Below are positions 41,549 to 51,051 of a stretch of 64,000 nt of DNA, one piece after another. The translations under genes and the position numbers were made by a program. Each line of letters starts with the position of its first letter. Within the stretch, counting starts at the first letter, position 1. The DNA lies in assembly GCA_002692725.1 (NCBI GenBank), contig NZLU01000067.1:310001-374000 (forward strand), given 5' to 3'. This stretch comes from Ponticaulis sp. GTDB taxonomy: Bacteria > Pseudomonadota > Alphaproteobacteria > Caulobacterales > Hyphomonadaceae. The notes below the pieces were generated by a model. It did not search any database and was not told the DNA's origin. It worked only from the letters and a program-made list of their open reading frames with translations.

Positions 41549-43479
41549 GCCGCGCGCATTTTTCTCAGGAATTCCTGTGTATCCGCCCGCAAGGCCTCAG
41601 CGCGTTCCGATAACGAATTCGCTGCAGAATTCACCGCATTCACGCTCTCATCCGTGCGCTGTACCGACTGACTGAGGTTGGATACAGCCGTCGTCACGCT
41701 TTGCGTATCGCGTGCCGCAGCCGAAACCCCTTCAGAAATGTTTTGGGAGGCGGATTTTTGCTGATCCATGGATCTTACGATTTCGCTCGAGACGCGGGAC
41801 ATCCCGTCAATCGTCTTCGACACGCCCGCAATCGACTGTGACGCAGCGTCCACCCCGGACCGGATCGCGTCAATCCGTGCGCTGATGGTGTGGGTCGATT
41901 TTGCCACCTGATTGGCCAGCTGTTTCACTTCGCCCGCCACAACAGCAAACCCTTTGCCGGCCTCGCCTGCGCGGGATGCCTCAATGGTCGCATTCAGCGA
42001 CAGAAGATTGGTCTGGTTGGCGATATCAGAAATGATCGACAGAACATCGAGGACTTCATCAGCGGCGCGGCTGAGGGTCCTCACCGTCTCATCGAGTTCA
42101 CTCGTATCACGCACGGCTTTTTCGCCCATCTCGCTTGAACTTTGAAGCTGAGTGAGAATGCTGGCGATTGATTGTGATAGCTCTTCAGTTGCGGACGAGA
42201 CGATCTTGGTCGACTCCGCCGTTCGCTCAGAAGACTTTTGAGCCGTTTCCGCTTCGACGAATGAGGCGTCCGCCTCTGTCTTCAGCATGGCAGACGTTTG
42301 CGCAAGCTCGCCCGATGTATTCACAATGGCAACAATCAGCCCGCCAAGCTTTTCTTCAAGCTCATTCAGAAAATTCTCACGGTCGCGCTGGCGTTCTTCG
42401 CGTTGTCGGCTTTCCCTTGCAGCCGCCTCATCTCGGAGCCGTTCCGCCTCCATCTGAGTTTGCCGGAACACACTGAGCGCGTCTTGCATATCTTCGATTT
42501 CATTCCGACCTGTCTTGCGTCGGCCCGACTGGCCTGAAGACAAAGCATACATGCTCTCGGCAATGTTCCGGATCGGGCGCGAAATCGAATTGCCCAACAG
42601 CCAGGCCAGAACTCCGCACACCAGTGCCAGAATGAGTGTTGCAAACGCCGCAATGATCAAGGCACGCTGATTTGTGTCGATCTGATATTGAGAAAACAGT
42701 GTGGCCTCGTAGACAAGCGCATCAATGTATCCGTTCAATTCTTCAGCCACATGGTCATAGCGTTCGAGCATCAGGTCTTGGGACTCCTGCAGCTCCAATC
42801 GAAGGCTGGCCCAGGTTTTAAAATCGCTTTCATAGGACGAAATCAGCCGCATAAGCTCGGCTTGATCGGCATCTGAATAGCCATAGCCCGGCAAAAGAGT
42901 CTTGAATTCGCTGACCCGTGCTGACAGGCGGTCGACATACTTCTGATCGACCCGCATCATGAAATCCTTTTCATGACGGCGCATCATGAGCATTTTTACC
43001 GTCAGGGTCTCATTTTCAAAACCCTCCAGACGGGATTCGACATTGTGCACGGCATCACGCAGCCGCCCTTCCAGGCCACTATCCTGATCCAGACCGAGCC
43101 GCTGGCGTAATTCAAACACGGACTGGGTGACATCGATAAAGGCTTGCGCGTCCTGATCGATCTGACCCGGCTCGATCGCCGCGTCAGTCCTTTTCAGCTC
43201 ACTCATCGGTGCGTGAAACCTATCCGCATCATTCTGGAAACGCTCCGCCAGCGCGAGATCCCGTTGCTCCAGAAACTCAAGTGCCGCCAGCTTCATATGA
43301 GACAGGTGAGCAAGCGCAGTCTGTGACGTCACGGCCGACTCTGAAAGTTCTGACTGTCGGGCTTGTAATGATCGTTCGATCTGACCAGAAATAACAAAGA
43401 TCAAAGTCAGCGTGATCATCGCAACAATCGCGAGACTTGCAAGCAAACGCACCCGTGCCTGAATGGACCAGTTTGGCAT
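41545..43479 (-). CDS. Methyl-accepting chemotaxis protein
   Basis: A 644-residue chemoreceptor. A first helix ([20 protein letters not shown]), a large periplasmic all-helical sensor (about 35-275), a second helix ([20 protein letters not shown]), a HAMP domain ([20 protein letters not shown]) and a signalling bundle with the conserved tip [21 protein letters not shown]. The ligand-binding part resembles helical-bundle sensors. ATG 43479 begins just before the first helix; the frame is open to 43578. It overlaps the phosphatase stop by 4 bases. No other chemotaxis gene is nearby. Confidence 0.92.
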   Translation of the reverse strand: MPNWSIQARVRLLASLAIVAMITLTLIFVISGQIERSLQARQSELSESAVTSQTALAHLSHMKLAALEFLEQRDLALAERFQNDADRFHAPMSELKRTDAAIEPGQIDQDAQAFIDVTQSVFELRQRLGLDQDSGLEGRLRDAVHNVESRLEGFENETLTVKMLMMRRHEKDFMMRVDQKYVDRLSARVSEFKTLLPGYGYSDADQAELMRLISSYESDFKTWASLRLELQESQDLMLERYDHVAEELNGYIDALVYEATLFSQYQIDTNQRALIIAAFATLILALVCGVLAWLLGNSISRPIRNIAESMYALSSGQSGRRKTGRNEIEDMQDALSVFRQTQMEAERLRDEAAARESRQREERQRDRENFLNELEEKLGGLIVAIVNTSGELAQTSAMLKTEADASFVEAETAQKSSERTAESTKIVSSATEELSQSIASILTQLQSSSEMGEKAVRDTSELDETVRTLSRAADEVLDVLSIISDIANQTNLLSLNATIEASRAGEAGKGFAVVAGEVKQLANQVAKSTHTISARIDAIRSGVDAASQSIAGVSKTIDGMSRVSSEIVRSMDQQKSASQNISEGVSAAARDTQSVTTAVSNLSQSVQRTDESVNAVNSAANSLSERAEALRADTQEFLRKMRAA

Positions 43480-43611
43480 AGAAAAACAAACCCCAAAATT
43501 TCTATTTAGGGTCACATAACACACGCATTGTAACTTATAATTTAACGCGTTTAGTGGTTTTGTTGATTTTTGGCTCACGGGCCCAGAATAATCAGCCTCT
43601 AGAGCTCGGTA

Positions 43612-43644
43612 TACTCAATATAACTAATATTAAAATATTGAGTA
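43612..43644. repeat. 10-bp A+T-rich inverted repeat upstream of the chemoreceptor gene
   Basis: TACTCAATAT at 43612-43621 and ATATTGAGTA at 43635-43644, perfect, 13-base centre. It lies in an A+T-rich gap about 130 bases upstream of the chemoreceptor start and 55 bases past the DUF3137 stop. It could be an operator for a dimeric regulator or an end-of-transcript hairpin. Confidence 0.45.
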
Positions 43645-43698
43645 CTTACTTTACTTTGTTAATCGAAAATATTTAAACGCGCGTGAACGCGATCACAC

Positions 43699-44823
43699 TC
43701 ATTTGTATACCATGAAAGCATGGGACATCTCGTCGACCAGCTCCATAAGCTCGACAATATCTTCAAACGTCTTGCGGATGGACTGCGTATCCCAGTGCGC
43801 ACTCTGAAGATCAATCAGATTGAACCTGTTCTCACCAACAATGTCGAATACCAGCTGATCGTCGCGCGCCACGGCTCGAAATGCCTCGCCATGGGCCAGC
43901 GCAAGGACGCGCTCGATCACAGCCGGATTAAAGATCGTCCGCGCTTCGACCTGATCGGTACTCCGCAGGCGGAAATGATCGTTGAACGTCTCCGGAACGA
44001 CATGAACATCGGAGAAGGCTTTTGAATCTTCCGCCCGAGGCCAGGGTGTTTTACGTGATCGTAAATGCGTCACACCATTTAATCTGTGTGGTGCCCTCAG
44101 AAGCAATAACAGATGATACCGATCCGGCGCTTCATCGACGGTTTCAATCCACTCAAACGCTGAAAATCCAATGCCGGAGCGCTCGCCTTCGAAGCCATCT
44201 TCAAAGCTCTGCCCCATTGCGGTCTGGCGATAATAGCGCTCCTTGTCCTTTTCATTACCCAGAACTACTGCATCCGGGGCAAGCAGCCCGCTCTTCGTTG
44301 CGGCATCCACGGCTTCATCCAGCCCGCCATGCTGGTCCAGCATCTCGACCATTTCGCCGAATTTTTTCGGCATCAGCCTGAACTTCGCCAGCATCTTGAA
44401 ATGCTCCGGCGCGCCGCCAGGCGTAGGCACATAAACAAGTTGAAGATGATCAGCGATGGACTTCAGCGCTGCAGCCCGCGCCATAAAATTGCCTTGCGCA
44501 CGGAACAGCACTTTCATCAGGGTTTCGCGCCGCAAAAACGCGGTCAGTGCCATTGTGCCCAGGAACACAACTGGAAAGAGAACAAATTTCAGGACAATGC
44601 CCCACCAGTCATCCGGGACAAAAATTGCGAAGACAAAGAAGAATATGCCGAAGGAAAAAAAGCCGATCGTGAAGGAACGTTGGAGCGATTTCAGTGCTTT
44701 CTTCTGGTCCGCACTGTCTCCTTCTTCCGTCATCTCCTCCAACTGAGGCACGATCTCGCGATCACTGAATCCCTCTAGCCCGGTGCGTCCAAGTCGTTGA
44801 TCGATTTCTGCCCAGCTCAGCAT
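43699..44823 (-). CDS. DUF3137 membrane protein
   Basis: A 374-residue protein with two adjacent transmembrane helices (SFTIGFFSFGIFFFVFAIFV and GIVLKFVLFPVVFLGTMALT, about 50-100) and a large cytoplasmic domain that carries the DUF3137 pattern (GFSAFEWIETVDEAPDRYHL; FRLRSTDQVEARTIFNPAVI). The N-terminal 40 residues are acidic and helical. The function of the family is unknown. ATG 44823 fits; the frame extends to 44940 but that part overlaps the divergent VOC gene's promoter. Confidence 0.78.
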   Translation of the reverse strand: MLSWAEIDQRLGRTGLEGFSDREIVPQLEEMTEEGDSADQKKALKSLQRSFTIGFFSFGIFFFVFAIFVPDDWWGIVLKFVLFPVVFLGTMALTAFLRRETLMKVLFRAQGNFMARAAALKSIADHLQLVYVPTPGGAPEHFKMLAKFRLMPKKFGEMVEMLDQHGGLDEAVDAATKSGLLAPDAVVLGNEKDKERYYRQTAMGQSFEDGFEGERSGIGFSAFEWIETVDEAPDRYHLLLLLRAPHRLNGVTHLRSRKTPWPRAEDSKAFSDVHVVPETFNDHFRLRSTDQVEARTIFNPAVIERVLALAHGEAFRAVARDDQLVFDIVGENRFNLIDLQSAHWDTQSIRKTFEDIVELMELVDEMSHAFMVYK

Positions 44824-44938
44824 GTTGTTCCTTGCGCGGCCCCCTGAAACGCTTACCCTCTCATACAATTCCACCACCCGGCTTGCGAGGCAATATCGAA
44901 GCGGGCGGACAGAGAACAGGAACTGGGGAGAAACCATC

Positions 44939-45658
44939 ATGACCGCATTGCGCCTGAGGCAATTGGTTATCGCAACGGATCACATGGAGCATGCAGATAC
45001 GCTTCAGCGCATTCTCGCACTGGGCGCGCCTTATGTTGACCCGGGCGTCCGGCAATTCGGGCTGACCAATGCTGTTTATGCAATAGGAGATCAATTCCTG
45101 GAATTTGTGATCCCCACCCAGGCGGATGCTCCGGCCAGCCGATTTATCAAGCGGTTCGGTGTGGGCGGTTATATGGCGATCTTTCAGGTGCCTGACATCG
45201 CAGTCGCCCGTACGCGCGTCGACACGTTTGGCTATCGCCGTATCTGGAATGCAGACTTCCCCGAAATCGCAGCGAGTCATATTCACCCGGCCGACCTCGG
45301 CGGTGCCATCGTGTCATTTGACGAGCCAAAGCCGCCGGAAAGCTGGAAATGGGGCGGGCCCGACTGGCAGAAAAATTCCATTGAGGGACGTTTGACCGGT
45401 GCCGAGTTGACGTCTCCCGATCCGGCTCAGCTGGCGACCAAATGGGCTGGCGCGCTTGGGGCAGAAAAAATATCTCCAACGGAATTTGAAACTCAGGATG
45501 GCCCCATCCGTTGCATCGACGGAGCGGGCGAGAAACTGACGGCCTTCTCACTCAGCATAGATGACCGGGCGGACACACTTAACGCCGCCAGTGATGAAGG
45601 ATGCCTGATGACGGAAAAGGGTTTCAAGCTGGCTGGCGTCGAGTTTCAGCTGGAATAG
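44939..45658 (+). CDS. VOC-superfamily (glyoxalase-like) protein
   Basis: A 239-residue protein with two beta-alpha-beta-beta-beta halves: RLRQLVIATDHMEHADTLQR with FLEFVIPTQADAPASRFIKR, and GAIVSFDEPKPPESWKW with a second half from RLTGAELTSPDPAQLATKWA. This is the glyoxalase-like VOC pattern; metal ligands of true glyoxalases are not clear. Substrate unknown. The ATG at 44939 follows GGGGAGAAACC; the frame begins further up without support. It is divergent from DUF3137. Confidence 0.78.
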   Translation: MTALRLRQLVIATDHMEHADTLQRILALGAPYVDPGVRQFGLTNAVYAIGDQFLEFVIPTQADAPASRFIKRFGVGGYMAIFQVPDIAVARTRVDTFGYRRIWNADFPEIAASHIHPADLGGAIVSFDEPKPPESWKWGGPDWQKNSIEGRLTGAELTSPDPAQLATKWAGALGAEKISPTEFETQDGPIRCIDGAGEKLTAFSLSIDDRADTLNAASDEGCLMTEKGFKLAGVEFQLE

Positions 45659-45736
45659 AAAACTCAGCTGATTTCGTCTCTGCCCTTTTCTCGCCGCTCA
45701 CAGAGCCTAGGTTAACTTAGATTAAGGGAGAGACTG

Positions 45737-46402
45737 ATGATAACCGTGCACCATTTGGAAAACTCGCGGTCGCTCCGCATTCTCTGGCTACTCGAAGAAT
45801 TAGGCGCTGACTTTCAGGTCAAAACCTATAAGCGCAATCCGAAAACCAATCTTGCGCCAGAGGATTACAAAGCCCTGCATCCACTTGGCAAAGCCCCGGT
45901 CGTGACAGATGGCGATATCACGCTCGCCGAGACCGGCGCCATCGTCGAATACTTTCTCGACAAATTTCCGAATTCAACTTTGCGACCACACATCGGAACG
46001 CCAGAACGGATCCCCTATCAATACTGGATGCATGCCTCGGAAGGCAGTTTGATGAGCTTGCTCGTTCTGGGGCTTTTCCTCACACGTATGGAAACCGCAC
46101 CGCCATTCCCCATCAAACAGGCGGTCCAGATCGTGACCAAGAAGATTCGCGGCTTTTACCACACGCCGTCCCTCACCAGCATGTATGAGTATATGAATGC
46201 TGAACTCAGCCAGCGTACATGGTTCGCCGGGGCGACACTGACCGGCGCTGACATCATGATGAGTTACCCCGTCGAGGCGGCGGCTGGTCGTGCCGGTCTG
46301 GACGACCGCTATCCCAATATCCTGGCCTGGCTCGAACGCGTACAAGCGCTGCCCGCCTATCAGCGCGCCGTCGAAACCGGTGGCGCGCTCGAGGCGATGT
46401 AG
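45737..46402 (+). CDS. Glutathione S-transferase family protein
   Basis: A 221-residue protein with a thioredoxin-fold N-domain (ENSRSLRILWLLEELGADF, LAETGAIVEYFLDKF, where Glu-Thr-Gly-Ala binds glutathione) and an all-helical C-domain (about 90-215, WFAGATLTGADIMMSYPVEA). It conjugates or reduces electrophiles with glutathione. The usual catalytic Tyr/Ser/Cys near residue 10 is a Ser in NSRS. It is a beta/theta-like bacterial form. Its stop abuts the convergent SDR gene. Confidence 0.9.
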   Translation: MITVHHLENSRSLRILWLLEELGADFQVKTYKRNPKTNLAPEDYKALHPLGKAPVVTDGDITLAETGAIVEYFLDKFPNSTLRPHIGTPERIPYQYWMHASEGSLMSLLVLGLFLTRMETAPPFPIKQAVQIVTKKIRGFYHTPSLTSMYEYMNAELSQRTWFAGATLTGADIMMSYPVEAAAGRAGLDDRYPNILAWLERVQALPAYQRAVETGGALEAM

Positions 46403-47149
46403 TCAGGTTTTTGAGATTGAATTTCCGCCATCCACCAACATGGCGGATCCAGTGACGAAACTTGCATCATCACTGCAAAGAAACAGCGCAGCTTTGGCAA
46501 TCTCATCGGCGTCAGCCAGCCGTTTCAACGCGTGAAGACCGCGTGCGAACTCTTGAAATCCGGGGTCGTCACCCGCCATCTCTGTGAGTGTTCCTCCCGG
46601 CAGCAGAGCGTTGACCCGGACACTTGCCGTGCCGACTTCAGCGGCCAGGACTTGCGTCAAGCCGATCATCCCTGCCTTGGACGCGGCGTATGCCCCCATA
46701 CCCGGCAGACCGACTGTGTAACCGACAAAGCTTGATGTGAAGACAATCGATCCGCGCCCAGCCCGCTGCATAGCGGGTATTTGGTATTTCGCCGCCAGAA
46801 AAGCGCTGGTGAGATTTGTCTGAATGACGCTTTGCCAGTCTTCGACGCTCGTCTCCGGCACGCTCACACCAGGCCCGACAATCCCGGCATTGTTGAACGC
46901 AAAATCAAGAGCCCCGAAACGATCGAGACATTGATCAACCAGCGCCTTCTGGACCAATTCTTCGCCAACATCCCCGGAGATAAAGTCAACCTTATCCGGA
47001 CCGAGCTCGGCGCTCAGTGCGGCCAACCTGTCTTCACGACGCGCGCAGATTACAAGTCGCGCGCCTTCAGCGATAAACAACCGCGCAGCGGCTTCACCAA
47101 TTCCAGAACTTGCTCCGGTAATAATTCCCGATTTTCCTGAAAGCCTCAT
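46403..47149 (-). CDS. Short-chain dehydrogenase/reductase
   Basis: A 248-residue classical SDR. SGIITGASSGIGEAAARLFI is the T-G-x3-G-x-G cofactor loop, FNNAGIVGPG the N-A-G motif, and GAYAASKAGMIGLTQ the catalytic Y-x3-K. The substrate is not readable. ATG 47149 is supported by GGAGG 5 bases before; the frame runs four residues further up. It is convergent with the GST gene with no spacer. Confidence 0.92.
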   Translation of the reverse strand: MRLSGKSGIITGASSGIGEAAARLFIAEGARLVICARREDRLAALSAELGPDKVDFISGDVGEELVQKALVDQCLDRFGALDFAFNNAGIVGPGVSVPETSVEDWQSVIQTNLTSAFLAAKYQIPAMQRAGRGSIVFTSSFVGYTVGLPGMGAYAASKAGMIGLTQVLAAEVGTASVRVNALLPGGTLTEMAGDDPGFQEFARGLHALKRLADADEIAKAALFLCSDDASFVTGSAMLVDGGNSISKT

Positions 47150-47214
47150 CAGCACCTCCATCTCCGGAGGTGTTGAAACTCAGTCACTCGGTCAGCGCGA
47201 CCCGATACTTGCTG

Positions 47215-47541
47215 TCACTGGAAAAACCGGTCCTCGCGCGTATGATGAACGCGATAAACCACGATCAGACCTCTCTCTTCAATGATTTCAAAACGCAGAA
47301 CAAACCCGTCCTTCCCAAACGGCAGATAAGCCTCTCTGAAGTGAGAAAATGCCGCAATCGGAACACATGGAAATCGATATGGTCCGGGAAAGTCTGCAAG
47401 CCCACTGATGCCCTGTCCATTTAGGCTTTCAACTCTTTCTGCCAGACCATCGTCTAGGCTGGAATAGAAGGATGAAATACGGTTGAGATCATCAAAGACC
47501 CCAGGTTCCACGATTATTCGATAACGGACGTCTTCGGGCAT
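47215..47541 (-). CDS. RelE/ParE-family toxin
   Basis: A 108-residue basic protein. RYRIIVEPGVFDDLNRISSF gives the first strand and helices, the middle has ADFPGPYRFPCVPIAAFSHF, and FVLRFEIIEERGLIVVYRVH is the closing strand pair typical of the RelE/ParE fold. It is expected to block translation or gyrase when free of its antitoxin. It overlaps the upstream small gene by 28 bases, as toxin genes often do. Confidence 0.75.
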   Translation of the reverse strand: MPEDVRYRIIVEPGVFDDLNRISSFYSSLDDGLAERVESLNGQGISGLADFPGPYRFPCVPIAAFSHFREAYLPFGKDGFVLRFEIIEERGLIVVYRVHHTREDRFFQ

Positions 47542-47705
47542 GGAGCATCCTTATCGAGCTTCCGCGCTTCGATCCAAGCCCTCAACTCCGCGTCCGAGCA
47601 AGCTTCGCCGGTTTGCAGAAATTGCTTGCGTCGCATTTCTGTAAGTTCGAGTTCATCGATATAGTCCGACGACGGATTTTGACTGTGTTTTGCTTCGGCG
47701 GTCAT
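47514..47705 (-). CDS. Antitoxin of the RelE/ParE pair
   Basis: A 63-residue acidic protein, preceding and overlapping the toxin gene. ELTEMRRKQFLQTGEACSDA and ELRAWIEARKLDKDAPCP look like an antitoxin with a helical toxin-binding tail; a clear DNA-binding motif is not visible, so the type assignment rests on size, order and overlap. ATG 47705 is used rather than an open upstream codon at 47741. Confidence 0.62.
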   Translation of the reverse strand: MTAEAKHSQNPSSDYIDELELTEMRRKQFLQTGEACSDAELRAWIEARKLDKDAPCPKTSVIE

Positions 47706-47768
47706 GCGCAATATCTTATCACCCAAAAAGCCCACAAACAACTAATCTACAGGCAATAGTGTACCAGC

Positions 47769-48239
47769 CTACCCGCCATGGCATTTCTTGAATTTCCTGC
47801 CTGAACCACACGGACAGGGGTCGTTCCGGCCATAGGCGGCGAAGGCCCGGGCTTCCGGCTTGCCCTCACCATGCGTGTAGAACCAGTTTCCATCCCGACG
47901 CCGGAAATCCGAAACTTCGTTGTGACAGGTCAGGTCTTCTCCCAACAGATACCAGGCGATAAACTCCACCTTGCCAGTCTCATCACTTGCCTGCCCGGCT
48001 TGCGTATTCACAATATCGAGGCGTTTCCAGTCAGCCTGACGCGCCCAATCGGCGGCACTGACAGCATCGAATGGCTGATCAGTCTCCTGCGTTCGCGCAA
48101 GATAGCCGATATTCCTGAGCGTGTAAGCAGTGTATCGCGACCGCATCAGTGCTTCGGCCGTTTCCGGCACTGCCGCGCCCGTCAGATAGGGCTCGCAGCA
48201 GTCTGCTAACGCCTTACCGGACCCGCACGAGCACGTCAT
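47769..48239 (-). CDS. YchJ-family protein with two SEC-C zinc motifs
   Basis: A 156-residue soluble protein. Both ends carry SEC-C type C-x-C-G-S-G motifs: MTCSCGSGKALADCC at the start and NDPCPCGSGRKFKKCHGG at the end, each expected to bind zinc. Between them, a NTF2-like YchJ core (RSRYTAYTLRNIGYLARTQE, GKVEFIAWYLL). The family's function is unknown, but SEC-C tails bind SecB or other partners. It lies 11 bases beyond accA in the same direction. Confidence 0.9.
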   Translation of the reverse strand: MTCSCGSGKALADCCEPYLTGAAVPETAEALMRSRYTAYTLRNIGYLARTQETDQPFDAVSAADWARQADWKRLDIVNTQAGQASDETGKVEFIAWYLLGEDLTCHNEVSDFRRRDGNWFYTHGEGKPEARAFAAYGRNDPCPCGSGRKFKKCHGG

Positions 48240-48250
48240 GACCGAACCAA

Positions 48251-49201
48251 TCAGGCCCGGCCAATCGCGTAAAAACGCTCTTTTCGCTGTTTGCGAAGCT
48301 CTGCAGGAGACAGCGATGAGAGAGCAACCAGATTTTGCTCAACCGCATCCGACACCGCACGAACCGTGCCGACCGCATCACGATGCGCGCCGCCCAGGGG
48401 CTCGGTGATCACTTCGTCGACGATCTTATTCGCAAGCAATTCCTGCGCTGTGATCTTCATGGCTTCTGCGGCGTCTTTCGCCCGAGCGGCATCATGCCAG
48501 AGGATGGATGCGCAGCCTTCCGGTGAAATCACCGAATAAATGGAATGCTCGAGGATCAGCACCTTATTGGCCGCTGCAATACCGACCGCACCGCCTGAAC
48601 CGCCCTCGCCCACAATCACCGACACCATCGGCGTTGGCAGTGTGAGGCACCGTTCAGTGGAGCGGGCAATCGCTTCAGCCTGGCCGCGTTCCTCACCCGC
48701 TTTACCCGGATAGGCGCCGGCCGTGTCGACAAAGGTCACAACCGGCAGATCAAACTGCTCGGCCATATCCATCAGGCGAACAGCCTTCCGATAGCCTTCA
48801 GGGTGCGCCATACCGAAATTGTGCTTGATGCGGTTTTCGGTCGTCCGGCCTTTTTCATGGCCCATCACGACAACCGACTGACCACGGAACCGCGCCAGAC
48901 CACCAATCACGGCTTCGTCTTCGCCAAACACGCGGTCACCCGCGAGCGGCACGAAATCTTCAAAGGCGTGTTTGATATAGTCGACAAAGTGTGGGCGCTC
49001 GGGATGACGCGCCACTTGCGTTTTCCGCCACGCATCCAGATTCTTGTACAGATCATGAAGCTGTTTGGCGGATTTATCCCGCAGTTTTGAGATTTCATCG
49101 CCGAGCTGGGGCGCATCATCTGAAGATGACAGGTTTTCCAGTTCCGCAATCTTGCGGTCGAGCTCGGCGAGCGGCTTTTCGAAATCGAGATAGGTGTTCA
49201 A
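48251..49201 (-). CDS. accA: Acetyl-CoA carboxylase carboxyltransferase subunit alpha
   Basis: A 316-residue subunit that with AccD moves the carboxyl group from biotin to acetyl-CoA to make malonyl-CoA, the first step of fatty-acid synthesis. YLDFEKPLAELDRKIAELEN, VVVMGHEKGRTTENRIKHNF, VTFVDTAGAYPGKAGEERGQ and VGEGGSGGAVGIAAANKV are the family signatures. The only start consistent with the family is TTG at 49199-49201, preceded by AAGG. It is followed 12 bases later by the ychJ-like gene. Confidence 0.95.
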   Translation of the reverse strand: MNTYLDFEKPLAELDRKIAELENLSSSDDAPQLGDEISKLRDKSAKQLHDLYKNLDAWRKTQVARHPERPHFVDYIKHAFEDFVPLAGDRVFGEDEAVIGGLARFRGQSVVVMGHEKGRTTENRIKHNFGMAHPEGYRKAVRLMDMAEQFDLPVVTFVDTAGAYPGKAGEERGQAEAIARSTERCLTLPTPMVSVIVGEGGSGGAVGIAAANKVLILEHSIYSVISPEGCASILWHDAARAKDAAEAMKITAQELLANKIVDEVITEPLGGAHRDAVGTVRAVSDAVEQNLVALSSLSPAELRKQRKERFYAIGRA

Positions 49202-49252
49202 ACCAGGCCTTCCCAGAAATACTACATCATTCCGGCGGGCGCTGGCGCAGGG

Positions 49253-50074
49253 TCAGGCTGCCGGGGGTTCCAGATCGCCATACACCACGAAATACGGGTT
49301 GTCATATCCGCGATCTTTCTTGCCGTAAGTGAGGTCTTTCCCGTCAAGCGTCAAGACACGACCACCCGCGGCCGACACAACAGCGTGCGCCGCGCCGGTA
49401 TCCCATTCCATTGTCCGGCCAAGGCGCGGATAAATATCGGCTGCCCCTGACGCCACGAGGCAAAATTTCAGCGATGAGCCCATTGAGACCAGCTCAGCCA
49501 CTTTGAACTTCTCCAGAAACGCGTCTGTCTCCGGCGTTCTGTGGCTCTTGGACGCAACGGCGGTGACACCGGCTTCGGGCACAGCGCGGATTTTCATTGG
49601 CGTCCGGTCGGTTGGCACATCACCACCCGGCGCGACATCGGCTTCCCAGGCGGTGTCAGGACCTTCAGCGACCCAGATGTGATCCCGCGCTGGCGCAAAC
49701 ACCACACCCATAATCGGCCGTCCATGCAGGATCAATGCGATATTCACCGTGAAATCGGTGCCTTTTTTGATGAATTCCTTGGTGCCATCCAGCGGGTCAA
49801 CAAGGAAAAACTGCTCACCAACATCTGGAATGTCACCGGCGGCAACCGCTTCTTCCGCCAGAACAGGCACATCCGGCGCTGCGTCCTTCAGAACGTTCAG
49901 GATCAGCTCTTCGGCCTTCTGGTCGGCAATCGTAACCGGGGAATCATCCCCTTTCGTGCTGGTGTCGATGCCGTCAGCCGAATTGTAGACATCCATGATA
50001 ACCACGCCGGCATCAATCGCGGCTTTCACCAATTTGTCCGACAAGGCTGAGTTCGCAGAAATAATGGCTGTCAT
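49253..50074 (-). CDS. cysQ: 3'(2'),5'-bisphosphate nucleotidase
   Basis: A 273-residue inositol-monophosphatase-fold enzyme that removes the 3'-phosphate of PAP, the by-product of sulfate assimilation. LAEEAVAAGDIPDVGEQFFL then VDPLDGTKEFIKKGTDFTVN is the metal-binding D-P-x-D-G-T motif with the CysQ-specific K-E-F-I, and RTMEWDTGAAHAVVSAAGGR is the second motif. Length and motifs are intact. It stands between accA and rfbC in the same direction. Confidence 0.93.
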   Translation of the reverse strand: MTAIISANSALSDKLVKAAIDAGVVIMDVYNSADGIDTSTKGDDSPVTIADQKAEELILNVLKDAAPDVPVLAEEAVAAGDIPDVGEQFFLVDPLDGTKEFIKKGTDFTVNIALILHGRPIMGVVFAPARDHIWVAEGPDTAWEADVAPGGDVPTDRTPMKIRAVPEAGVTAVASKSHRTPETDAFLEKFKVAELVSMGSSLKFCLVASGAADIYPRLGRTMEWDTGAAHAVVSAAGGRVLTLDGKDLTYGKKDRGYDNPYFVVYGDLEPPAA

Positions 50075-50187
50075 GATCGTCCCCCTGAATACGCAATTAC
50101 ATTGCCAGCACTAACCGCATGCCTCGGGCAATCGCAAGGCCTAAAGCAGGGCTTTGTCAGAGGAATTTTCATTCGCCTCTTTGGCGG

Positions 50188-50766
50188 TCAAAGACGACTG
50201 GTTGTATAGTCGAAGCGCGCATCGAGGTCCTGAAACCAGTTGGCATTGGCGTCTTTTTCCGACAGGCATAGCCGTTCAGCCCCCATCAGCCCCCAGTCAC
50301 AGCCGAGCTCCGGATCATCAAACCGCACGCTGCGATCATGCTCCGGGCTGTAATAGGCGTCCACGCTATAAACGACCCGACAATTCGGCTCGAGCGTTCG
50401 GAACCCGTGAAGAAACCCCTTCGGCACAAACAGCTGACAATTATCGTCATCCATCAGCTCAACCGCGAAAGACGACAGATAGGTCGGCGACCCCTGCCGG
50501 ATGTCCACCACACAATCGAGAATGCGACCGCGTTCGACCCGCACCAGCTTGGCCTGTGCCATGGGCGGGCTCTGCGCGTGCAAGCCGCGTATGGTGTTGG
50601 CCTCCAGCGAGACCGACCGGTTCTCCTGAACCACGCGGAAATCCACCCCCGTTTTGCGCTGGAATTCCTTCTCGTTAAACACTTCACAAAAGCTTCCGCG
50701 CGCATCTTCAAACAATTGAGGCGAAATCAGCATCAGTCCGGGAAGATCTAACCGGGTAATATCCAT
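50188..50766 (-). CDS. rfbC: dTDP-4-dehydrorhamnose 3,5-epimerase
   Basis: A 192-residue cupin that epimerises dTDP-4-keto-6-deoxyglucose on the way to dTDP-L-rhamnose. ARGSFCEVFNEKEFQRKTGV at the start, NTIRGLHAQSPPMAQAKLVR with the catalytic His, LDCVVDIRQGSPTY, VPKGFLHGFRTLEPNCRVVY and DRSVRFDDPELGCDW mark RfbC. GGGAG precedes the ATG. The companions rfbA, rfbB and rfbD are not in the window, so the pathway is completed elsewhere. Confidence 0.94.
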   Translation of the reverse strand: MDITRLDLPGLMLISPQLFEDARGSFCEVFNEKEFQRKTGVDFRVVQENRSVSLEANTIRGLHAQSPPMAQAKLVRVERGRILDCVVDIRQGSPTYLSSFAVELMDDDNCQLFVPKGFLHGFRTLEPNCRVVYSVDAYYSPEHDRSVRFDDPELGCDWGLMGAERLCLSEKDANANWFQDLDARFDYTTSRL

Positions 50767-51051
50767 TATCGCTCCCCTTTTTTGACTTGAGTGACCTGGC
50801 GCAGTCCAATCAGCAAACCCTTACAACATCCTTGCGACGCAAAGCACAATGATGAATGTTCTCAGCGCTCTGAGTAAAGCGTCAGATACGCAACAGGCTC
50901 TTTGATTGGTGCATTTCCATAATGACTCGTCGCCAAACGCCCTATCCCTCTGGAAATCCACATCGCGTCACGACCTCGTAGTTTTTACGGGTTACACTCT
51001 TCAGACTGAAGTAATATTGCTGAAACCGCCACGAGTGTTTAAGTCCTGTCC

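Noticed and set aside
47215..47705. Toxin-antitoxin pair as part of a larger defence island
   Set aside because: The flanking genes (SDR, ychJ-like, accA) are ordinary housekeeping or metabolic genes, and no other defence gene is adjacent.
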